DNA of 64,000 nt from positions 26,743,513 to 26,807,512 of the forward strand of contig CM057147.1 in assembly GCA_029964075.1 (NCBI GenBank), read 5' to 3'. Source of the DNA: Patiria pectinifera. Lineage: Eukaryota > Echinodermata > Asteroidea > Valvatida > Asterinidae. Both the position numbers and the translations under genes were made by a program. Below are positions 60,501 to 64,000 of the stretch, in pieces (position 1 is the first letter of the stretch; every line of letters starts with the position of its first letter). Under the pieces are notes generated by a model. The model searched no databases. It saw only the letters and a program-made list of their open reading frames with translations, and was not told where the DNA came from.

Positions 60501-63500
60501 ACTCAATTTCTATTGGTCCACAATTTCCACAAATCAATACATCAAAATCAATCACACTCTATGAGATTATTAATACACACATCACATGATTCACATTTAC
60601 AACGCGTCTGCACGAACTACAGGCATATGTAATGATTATAAAAGAACGAACAACATTCTAAAAATCGTGTAGCTGAAATCCTTGAACTCTATAAGACATG
60701 TCTATTTCAACTTAAGGGGTAAATACTTTTATATTAATACAGAAACCTTAACACCCCCAACCCCCTCCTAAACCCTCCCCCTCACCCCCTCACCCCACCC
60801 CTCGCCTCACACCCCTCAACCCCCCACCCCATCCCCACCCCCCATTCCAAACTTGTTAAGAAAAGAATTTGGACGGAAATTTGTTTGCTTAGTTTAAAAA
60901 CTTTGCCTCTCTGAAACATAGTTTCTTATTAGCTGTCAGTCAGTCTGATGGAAATTCTGTACATATGATAAACTTTAACAATTGCACAGTTTCTGTTAAG
61001 CTGCTGACAAGGTTTGTTTTTGTTTCGCAGAAGAGGATGCTGATGAGGAGGAGGAAACAGAGCCAGAAACAATGATATTTGTCAAAAATCTCAACTTTGA
61101 GACGACAGAGGAGTCCATAAGAAAGGTATTTTCCCCTTGTCTTTTCTTCATGCTGGCATGGCTTCTGCAGGGTACACTGGGGAATCCTATCCACAATGCA
61201 TCCTCAGTTATTAGCTTCACTCCAGCCTGTGCATACATTTCATTGTTTGAGAACGTTTTAGCAAGATTTTGTTATTCTTTTTGTCAAAGTAGAATATCAG
61301 TGTAATATGAAAAAAAATACTATAATTTGACATTAAAAAGTAACAAACAATCCAATATGAAAATAGTACCATGAACTTAAAAAGGTAATATACAACATTT
61401 GCTTTCGCTGTTATTTTCGGAAAATGGATGCATTTGGGGGTTAGTATTTTATAGCAAATATTGTTGCGCTGACCTGTTTAAAGTTTTTTGTTCATAGATA
61501 CTGGAAAAACCTTGTTCTTGTCGTGTGGTTCCCTGACTCTACTTTACATGAAACGGAAGAATTTCTTGGTTTGTCAGGTCAGGGAACCAGACTAGCTGGC
61601 TTGCACCTGTTCACAGATGTGTAACTGATTGCAAGCAAAATGTGGACATGTAACTAAATGTGAAAAATTTGGGGCAGTGTTTAAAGAAAAAACAAATCAC
61701 TTTGTTTTCAATGATATTCTCCCAACAATCGCTTGAAATTTATACACAAATTTCACTTTTCTTGAAAATGACAGCACACCAGGTGCCAAGATTTGAGATC
61801 CCCAAGGCCTGACATGGCTCCTAAAAGTATCTTAAAACCTTTATGTTTTCTACTTTGCAGTTATTTTCTCAGTGTGGACATTTGAAATCGGTGACAATAT
61901 CACGCAAGAAGGACCCAAAACATCCAGGTAAAAAAAGATGAGATTCAATAAAATATTCATTTTAGTTTGTTTATCCATACCTTGAGCATCAGTGTTTTGT
62001 TTGTGTGATCATTCGTGGTAGGTTTAGATGGTGGTACTTCCCATCCACATCCGTAATCTGAGTTATTATTATTATTGTTATTGTTATTATTCATTTCTGG
62101 TAATAAAACCAAGGATTCCTCAAAAGCGCCCTAGGCGCTGTAGCTCGCAAGCCTGAAGAAACCTGTGGAGAGAAGACAATGAGAAGAAATTACAGTTTTA
62201 GAGGTGGGAGGAAAAGCCCTGAAGAATATTCTGGTGAAAACCCAAGGAATCAGGCAGGGACTACCTGGATATACTTCTCAGTACCTAACTGATTACTAAA
62301 ATTCATTTATTTTCAATTTGTAGTTTTGGGGTTTCATGTCAGTGTTTTAAAACTGGGTTTTTATAAGCATTGTCAACTCAGTGTATTTATTTATTTATTT
62401 AATTCTTATTTTAACTGGGTAACCCATTCAGTGGAATCCACTGGTCTCCCATGGGGCCCAGTAACATGAACAAATTACAGTCTTAGACATGGGAGGAAAC
62501 CCACGGAATCAGGCAGGGACCGAAAACCCAATCCACATATTGGCCCAGGTGGGATTCTAACCCGGGTCACAGCGGTGGAAGGCGAGGAAAGTACCAACCT
62601 GACTCCCCAAGTGTATACCAGAGCTTTTAAAAAAGAAATTAAAGCTTTAACCGTTGAAAGGCAGAACCCAATATTAGAATTAAATTTTCTTCCCAACGTG
62701 AAATTCCATGAATAGGAATGATGTTATCCATGGGGTATGGCTTTGTGGAATACAAGAAGAGGAAATCCGCTCAGAAAGCTCTGAAGGAATTACAGCACAG
62801 CACGCTGGATGATCACAGTCTGGAGCTCAAGCTATCGCACCGAGCCACCACACAGTAAGTATGGGCTTCACACATGCTTGATAGAAGCCTCACATCCTTT
62901 AATGTGAAGGCATCAGTTTATCTCCAAAACGTGATATATGCCATTTCCTTTCCTTTTTTAGGATCCTGCTCTCTCCTGGCTGCCCAAAGCAGTGGCGTAT
63001 CCAGAGGATTGGGCCCAGAGGACACTCTCCCCCGATTTTTGTTCACAAATGGGGTTTTTTTGAGCAATTGTTTCAATAAATGCTTAGAGAGTTCTGACAT
63101 CAATCCCAAAAATGAAAACCTGCTCAAAAACCATTACAATGCGCCTTGAAAATGGTTATAAAATTGGCAGTATATATAATAATGGTCAGTTTTGAAGAGC
63201 GCCCCCTATTGTCCGGAGAAAAAAAAAGTCTACATTTCGGCGCAGATGTGCAGTTGCCCCCTGACATCCAAAGCTGAATACGCTACTGGTCAGAAGGATT
63301 TTCAAACTGCATTTTTTTTCTCGAGCTTGTCCAACAATATAAATACTGCCAAGCCGTAGAACCAGTTAGCAGCACCCTCAAATTTATGTTGACTTTTTCT
63401 AATACTGCACTTCAAGTAAAGCTCAATTTGAACTTCAAACAACAGGGCGTGCTTTTTGTCTGTACCTTCAATCTCAATCACTCGTATTCAAATCAAAATT

Positions 63501-63709
63501 TTGCCTTGCTTTGAGATATGTGACTTTATTAGCTATAAACTATCAATAAACTACTGAAAATAACTATAGCTTTTATTTATTTTTCCCATCAGAGCAACGC
63601 CCGCGTCTTCCCGGAAGGGAGCCGGAAATCTAAAGCAGAAGTCCAGCAAAATCCTGATCCGGAATATTCCATTTGAGGCCAAGAAACAGGAGATACAAGA
63701 ACTGTTTGG
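45509..63709 (+). CDS. RBM19: RNA-binding protein 19 (Mrd1 homologue), 23 exons, 3' end beyond window
   Basis: Nucleolar protein with six RRMs that, by homology to yeast Mrd1 and vertebrate RBM19, acts in the pre-ribosomal small-subunit complex and 18S rRNA processing. The 23 exons listed below join with matching phases into 2612 nt (870 codons plus 2 nt). Start ATG at 45509 follows an in-frame TGA and has A at -3. RRM1 spans residues 1-78 (LIVKNL; KFAFVGF). A Lys-rich and very acidic linker spans about 80-319. RRM2 is at about 320-395, RRM3 429-505 (RLFVRNL; KGFAFITF), RRM4 613-685, RRM5 746-828 (MIFVKNL; GYGFVEY), and RRM6 begins at 851 (KILIRNIPF). Human RBM19 is 960 residues, so about 90 residues are missing to the right. 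All introns are GT-AG. Identity is firm from domain order and sequence. Confidence 0.96.
45896..46268. mobile_element. Element with perfect 23-bp terminal inverted repeats and internal tRNA-like segment
   Basis: Bases 45896-45918 (starting AGTGGCTATCGTTACGGC) are the exact reverse complement of 46246-46268. A third partial copy of the repeat (CCGTAACGATAG) lies at about 46216. Inside, 46003-46070 resembles a tRNA head: an A-box-like CAGCTCAGTCGATAGAG and a B-box-like GTGGGTTCGCATCTC. The 373-bp length and lack of coding capacity fit a MITE or foldback, possibly one that took in a tRNA-SINE. Confidence 0.8.
47043..47535 (+). repeat. Dispersed repeat family R1, copy 2
   Basis: Aligns block by block with 31228-31750, including 'TACAACATTTGCTTTTGCTG', 'AGTCTGGTTCCCTGACCCCACT', 'CACACCAGGAGCCA' and 'TATGCTTGAGACTGTCATTC'. 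It ends about 200 bp before RBM19 exon 2. Confidence 0.75.
47734..47916 (+). CDS. RBM19: RBM19 exon 2: bulk of RRM1
   Basis: Acceptor TTCTAG; donor CTACAG|GTTTGG. Encodes IKEDKVRNLFAAHGE through RKFAFVGFRAK (RNP1) to FIDSSKLQ; phase 0 at both ends. Confidence 0.95.
48199..48357 (+). CDS. RBM19: RBM19 exon 3: end of RRM1 and basic linker
   Basis: Encodes VEIAKDLGDESIARPWSRYS, the conserved tail of RRM1, then a Lys/Glu-rich stretch. Acceptor GATATAG, donor CAACAG|GTTGGC; 53 codons, phase 0. Confidence 0.93.
48358..48948 (+). other. RBM19 intron 3
   Basis: 591-bp intron. About 48520-48645 resembles the CCAAAATCCTCC repeat family (see 54420 and 59050). Nothing else is assigned. Confidence 0.6.
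48949..49005 (+). CDS. RBM19: RBM19 exon 4: lysine-rich linker
   Basis: Nineteen codons containing KKKKKDK, a possible nuclear localisation signal. Acceptor AATCAG, donor CACGAG|GTAATT. Supported by phase and position. Confidence 0.85.
49137..49299 (+). CDS. RBM19: RBM19 exon 5: linker with conserved 'F.EF...H' segment
   Basis: Encodes LEDDAGFQEFKEAHQ, then KKPLWSNDA. A short conserved patch of this kind is seen between RRM1 and the acidic region in the family. Acceptor ATTCAG, donor GAAG|GTACTC, phase 1 out. Confidence 0.92.
49300..49967 (+). other. RBM19 intron 5
   Basis: 668-bp intron with no recognised repeat or gene. Confidence 0.7.
49968..50095 (+). CDS. RBM19: RBM19 exon 6: acidic linker
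   Basis: Phase 1 entry. Encodes VSEDDTSSDEDAEMDEDD and a long Glu run, ending VSDMEY across the next junction (SDMEYLR is a conserved family motif). Donor ATGGAG|GTGAGT. Confidence 0.92.
50096..50748 (+). other. RBM19 intron 6
   Basis: Almost half is the ACTTGTGAGG inverted-array element 2 (50225-50545). Confidence 0.75.
50225..50545. repeat. Inverted-array element 2: GGACTTGTGA minisatellite
   Basis: A short left arm ('TCACAAATAAATCACAAGTCC') is followed by a core with AGTAACAAA and AAATATCAAA, then a right arm at about 50300-50545 of tandem GGACTTGTGA units, with GGTCTCGTGA and TGATGGACTT variants. Same architecture as 25330-25705. Lies in RBM19 intron 6. Confidence 0.85.
50749..50928 (+). 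CDS. RBM19: RBM19 exon 7: 'YLRSK' motif and Ser/Asp-repeat linker
   Basis: Begins YLRSKIVKKA, then a SDTDSDTDSDADSDADS repeat likely to be phosphorylated and disordered. Sixty codons, phase 0. The TGACAG/GATAGT tandem here is coding, not a satellite. Confidence 0.92.
50929..51260 (+). other. RBM19 intron 7
   Basis: 332-bp intron with no recognised content. Confidence 0.7.
51261..51353 (+). CDS. RBM19: RBM19 exon 8: start of RRM2
   Basis: Encodes a basic segment, then YVLKMRGVPFSVKE, the first strand and turn of RRM2. Acceptor ACATAG, donor AAAGAG|GTAAGG. Confidence 0.93.
51354..52264 (+). other. RBM19 intron 8
   Basis: 911-bp intron, AT-rich, with a short ATT run near 51920. No repeat family assigned. 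Confidence 0.7.
52265..52343 (+). CDS. RBM19: RBM19 exon 9: RRM2 middle
   Basis: Encodes NDIRVFFAPIAIKAIRIPLNEKKQRT; phase 0 in, phase 1 out. Acceptor TCCCAG, donor ACGG|GTAGGG. Confidence 0.93.
52344..52791 (+). other. RBM19 intron 9
   Basis: 448-bp intron, more than half of which is the MITE at 52465-52741. Confidence 0.8.
52465..52741. mobile_element. MITE with 28-bp terminal inverted repeats (GGGCCCAATTTCATAG family)
   Basis: Left end GGGCCCAATTTCATAGCGCT and right end AGTGCTATGAAATTGGGCCC pair over 28 bp with one mismatch. The interior is full of short GTAAGCA / TGCTTAC words in both orientations. It has no coding capacity. A diverged copy lies at 3680-3921. It has inserted into the RRM2-coding part of RBM19 without disturbing the splice sites. 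Confidence 0.85.
52792..52863 (+). CDS. RBM19: RBM19 exon 10: RRM2 RNP1 strand
   Basis: Encodes GMAFVELTTEADLVQALKRN, the RNP1 strand and second helix. The acceptor lies only 50 bp from the end of a MITE in the preceding intron. Confidence 0.93.
53136..53224 (+). CDS. RBM19: RBM19 exon 11: end of RRM2
   Basis: Encodes GKRYIELFRDEWNQ and a Gln/Gly/Glu-rich tail ending PWAKQ. Phase 1 in, phase 0 out; donor AAGCAG|GTCAGT. Confidence 0.92.
53225..54044 (+). other. RBM19 intron 11
   Basis: 820-bp intron holding the foldback at 53717-53873 and probably its longer parent repeat starting near 53570. Confidence 0.65.
53717..53873. mobile_element. Foldback/MITE-like inverted repeat
   Basis: GAATAATTTCATGAGGTGAC (53747-53766) is the exact reverse complement of 53821-53840. 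Outer arms ACAAATAATGAATGTTT and AAACATTCATTATTTGT also pair. The loop contains a further inverted pair, GGAATGTTCCATTCC / GGAATGGAACAT. Non-coding. Confidence 0.75.
54045..54083 (+). CDS. RBM19: RBM19 exon 12: short linker exon
   Basis: Thirteen codons, AAELESSDEPIGE, between a TTGCAG acceptor and GAGAG|GTGAAT donor. Supported by phase 0 at both ends and the conserved 'E..GE.GRLFVRN' context completed by exon 13. Confidence 0.85.
54272..54347 (+). CDS. RBM19: RBM19 exon 13: start of RRM3
   Basis: Encodes TGRLFVRNLPYVCQEEDLE and LFSKYG. RNP2 is intact. Phase 1 out at TATG|GTATGC. Confidence 0.95.
54348..55086 (+). other. RBM19 intron 13
   Basis: 739-bp intron, largely a copy of the CCAAAATCCTCC repeat (54420-54840). 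Confidence 0.65.
54420..54840. repeat. CCAAAATCCTCC repeat family, copy 1
   Basis: Shares ordered blocks with 59050-59480: 'GTGGAGGGGTGACCATTGCC', 'TCAATCCTTCAAAATCCTCC', 'AGCAATCACTGT...', and near the ends an inverted pair 'CTCAATCCTCCAAAA' / 'TTTTGGAAGATTGAGGAGG'. Both are in RBM19 introns. Smaller pieces lie at 48520 and 56740. Confidence 0.65.
55087..55217 (+). CDS. RBM19: RBM19 exon 14: rest of RRM3
   Basis: Encodes PLTEVNLPIDPLTKKIKGF, the RNP1 strand GFAFITF, and AVKAFTDLDGKTFQ. Acceptor TTTCAG, donor TTTCAG|GTCAGT. Confidence 0.95.
55218..55848 (+). other. RBM19 intron 14
   Basis: 631-bp intron containing the reversed SINE-like copy (55365-55622). Confidence 0.7.
55365..55622 (-). 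mobile_element. tRNA-derived SINE-like copy, family A (reverse orientation)
   Basis: Read on the minus strand it gives GGGGGAGTGTGGCGTAGTGG, CATGATCAGAGGGTCAGGGG, GTGTCCTTGGGCAAG, AGGAGTATAAAT and 'GATGGACTAGTTCCAGGGG', the same block order as 22099-22375. Its B box is less intact. Boundaries approximate. Confidence 0.7.
55849..55970 (+). CDS. RBM19: RBM19 exon 15: RRM3 last strand and Lys-rich linker
   Basis: Encodes GRLLHILPGKEKK, then a charged linker with SSYKNQKKAKEKA. The acceptor is CTGAAG|GGGAGG; the donor GGGAG|GTACAG leaves phase 2. Confidence 0.92.
55971..56992 (+). other. RBM19 intron 15
   Basis: 1-kb intron; about two thirds is inverted-array element 3. A fragment of the CCAAAATCCTCC repeat lies near 56740-56890. 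Confidence 0.7.
56003..56655. repeat. Inverted-array element 3: long CACAAGTCA arm, short ACTTGTGA arm
   Basis: The left arm (56003-56480) is a long tandem array of CAAGTCA(A/G)TCA units. The core (about 56481-56550) has AAGTAACAAA and ATATCAAA, also seen in element 2. The right arm (56551-56655) has units in the opposite orientation (TGTGATGACTTGTGAT). Arm lengths are the reverse of elements 1 and 2. Confidence 0.85.
56993..57089 (+). CDS. RBM19: RBM19 exon 16: conserved inter-RRM segment
   Basis: Encodes SHNWNSLFIGSDAVAEAIAQ and KYQTTKSQVLDT, a family-specific block between RRM3 and RRM4. Acceptor AATTAG, donor ACT|GTAAGC. Confidence 0.94.
57090..57815 (+). other. RBM19 intron 16
   Basis: 726-bp AT-rich intron. 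'CAAAATGAGCCGGAACTGGGC' (57232) and 'CAGTTCTGTCTCATTTTGCC' (57571) form a rough inverted pair, suggesting an old foldback of about 360 bp. Confidence 0.5.
57816..57926 (+). CDS. RBM19: RBM19 exon 17: conserved inter-RRM segment
   Basis: Encodes ETGRSLAVRMALGETQIVAE and FLLDNGVALDSFSQ, matching the 'AVR.ALGET' block before RRM4. Thirty-seven codons, phase 0. Confidence 0.95.
57927..58675 (+). other. RBM19 intron 17
   Basis: 749-bp intron. From about 58240 to 58470 it has repeated GCGCAAGT / ACTTGCGC-like words ending 'CTTCCTGAAATCGGGTGCAG', possibly another decayed MITE. Not resolved. Confidence 0.45.
58676..58876 (+). CDS. RBM19: RBM19 exon 18: RRM4
   Basis: Encodes TVVLVKNLPAGTQDTELRDL, then LGRVVLPPAGVTAIVEFIEP and AFFKLAYTK. 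Nearly the whole RRM4 lies in one exon; phase 0 at both ends. Confidence 0.95.
58877..59790 (+). other. RBM19 intron 18
   Basis: 914-bp intron containing CCAAAATCCTCC repeat copy 2 (59050-59480). Confidence 0.65.
59050..59480. repeat. CCAAAATCCTCC repeat family, copy 2
   Basis: Ordered blocks match 54420-54840 ('GGCTTTTTGGCTAGGATGCA', 'AGGGATGACCACTGTCTCAA', 'TGCAAAATCCTCCAGCAATC', 'GAGCATAAACAACACAAGG'). Its ends again carry CCTAACTCCCTAG and its approximate complement. Confidence 0.65.
59791..59968 (+). CDS. RBM19: RBM19 exon 19: RRM4 end and acidic linker
   Basis: Encodes FHHVPLYLEWAPVNVFKSEA, then a Glu/Thr/Asp-rich disordered linker. Donor AATA|GTAAGT leaves phase 1. Confidence 0.94.
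59969..61030 (+). other. RBM19 intron 19
   Basis: 1.06-kb intron with a C-rich tract (60748-60845). No gene. Confidence 0.7.
60748..60845. repeat. C-rich low-complexity tract
   Basis: About 100 bp composed almost only of C with scattered A/T (ACCCCC, CTCACCCC words). The minus strand is correspondingly G-rich and could form G-quadruplexes. Confidence 0.85.
61031..61125 (+). CDS. RBM19: RBM19 exon 20: start of RRM5
   Basis: Encodes an acidic run, then PETMIFVKNLNFETTEESIR, with RNP2 intact. Acceptor TCGCAG, donor GAAAG|GTATTT. Confidence 0.95.
61126..61860 (+). other. RBM19 intron 20
   Basis: 735-bp intron, mostly R1 repeat copy 3. Confidence 0.7.
61381..61800 (+). repeat. Dispersed repeat family R1, copy 3 (3' truncated)
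   Basis: Matches copies 1 and 2 from 'GGTAATATACAACATTTGCTTTCGCTG' through 'TTTTATAGCAAATATTGTT' and 'CAGGGAACCAGACTAGCTGG' to 'ACACCAGGTGCCAAGATTT', then stops. The 'TGCTTGAGACT' tail present in the other two is absent. Confidence 0.75.
61861..61927 (+). CDS. RBM19: RBM19 exon 21: RRM5 middle
   Basis: Encodes LFSQCGHLKSVTISRKKDPK; acceptor TTGCAG, donor CCAG|GTAAAA, phase 1 out. Confidence 0.94.
62062..62091. repeat. TTA/TTG trinucleotide microsatellite
   Basis: Short run of GTTATTATTATTATTGTTATT units. Confidence 0.8.
62440..62612 (-). mobile_element. tRNA-derived SINE-like copy, family B (reverse orientation)
   Basis: On the minus strand: GGGGAGTCAGGTTGGTAC, then GACCCGGGTTAGAATCCCACC (B-box-like), TTTCCTCCCATGTCTAAGAC. 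It matches the head at 41588-41670. The segment at 62120-62290 (AGGAATCAGGCAGGGACTAC) may be a further fragment. Confidence 0.55.
62716..62854 (+). CDS. RBM19: RBM19 exon 22: RRM5 RNP1 strand to end
   Basis: Encodes LSMGYGFVEYKKRKSAQKAL and LELKLSHRATT. The 'MGYGFVEY' RNP1 strand is strongly conserved in the family. Donor CACA|GTAAGT, phase 2. Confidence 0.95.
62855..63592 (+). other. RBM19 intron 22
   Basis: 738-bp intron. 'GCAGTGGCGTATCCAGAGGATTGGGCCCAG' and 'CATCCAAAGCTGAATACGCTACTGG' (around 62991 and 63269) look like the two ends of a decayed inverted-repeat element of about 300 bp. Confidence 0.5.
63593..63709 (+). CDS. RBM19: RBM19 exon 23: linker and start of RRM6
   Basis: Encodes a Ser/Lys linker, then KILIRNIPFEAKKQEIQELF, the first half of RRM6. 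Donor TTTGG|GTAAGT, phase 2. The remaining exons lie outside the window. Confidence 0.95.
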
Positions 63710-64000
63710 GTAAGTCTTCCTCAGCAAAAACAGTAATTCATTCATTAATACTCCTAATCAGCTTTAAATCAGCTTTGAAATTCCCTTTGCTTTGGTTTGG
63801 ACCGTGAATATTTGCAGATTTAAAAAAGAGCACTCATTATGTAAATTTCAATGACTATTTCATTGTACGTGATTTGTGTAAAGGCAACATACGTCATTTC
63901 TAACCCCAAAACATGTCATTTGTTCACCTAAGTTTTCTAGACTTTATTTTGTTTTGTGCTTGTTCATGAACTATGATTGTCATAGCTGTATTCTAATTAA
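63710..64000 (+). other. RBM19 intron 23 (5' part)
   Basis: Begins at the GTAAGT donor after the RRM6 start and runs off the window; no further exon is seen. Confidence 0.75.

Larger units (their letters stand above)
61928..62715 (+). other. RBM19 intron 21
   Basis: 788-bp intron with an ATT/GTT microsatellite (62062-62091) and a reversed family-B SINE-like copy. Confidence 0.65.

Overview
The window is nuclear DNA from an animal with large, repeat-filled introns. It holds two recognisable protein-coding genes arranged head to head. Intron-rich genes with GT-AG introns, abundant MITE- and SINE-like repeats, a single WSCD-type sulfotransferase gene and many short 'aggccta' repeat fragments suggest a marine invertebrate deuterostome, most likely an echinoderm. 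The phylum is an inference; no species can be named.

Left half, minus strand (42364 down to 4924): a complete gene for a WSC-domain sulfotransferase of the WSCD1/WSCD2 (sialate O-sulfotransferase) family. Eight coding exons join in one frame to give 614 residues: a short basic cytoplasmic tail, one membrane anchor, two eight-cysteine WSC domains, then a PAPS-dependent sulfotransferase domain. It spans about 37 kb because introns 1 (16.8 kb) and 3 (12 kb) are very long. Those introns hold only repeats: a degenerate TGC/TGT triplet tract, MITEs, SINE-like copies, and a tandem array of an 11-bp ACTTGTGATGG-type unit.

Middle (42365-45508): the divergent intergenic region. It is GC/CpG-richer beside the WSCD start and AT-richer beside the second gene.

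Right part, plus strand (45509 to beyond 64000): the 5' ~90% of RBM19 (yeast Mrd1), a multi-RRM nucleolar protein needed for 18S rRNA processing. Twenty-three consecutive exons with matching phases encode 870 complete codons: RRM1, an acidic/lysine-rich linker, RRM2 to RRM5, and the start of RRM6. The rest of RRM6 and the C-terminus lie past the window.

The two genes have no known functional link (Golgi glycan sulfation versus ribosome biogenesis). The most unusual material is in the repeats. Three dispersed elements are built from inverted arrays of a CACAAGTCC / GGACTTGTG unit around a short core, resembling foldback (FB/TU-like) elements. A 373-bp element with perfect 23-bp terminal inverted repeats contains a tRNA-like segment. 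Several MITE families occur, and the TGACGTCA palindrome is strongly enriched in the left 37 kb. No CRISPR array, rRNA, convincing functional tRNA gene, or new protein-coding system was found.
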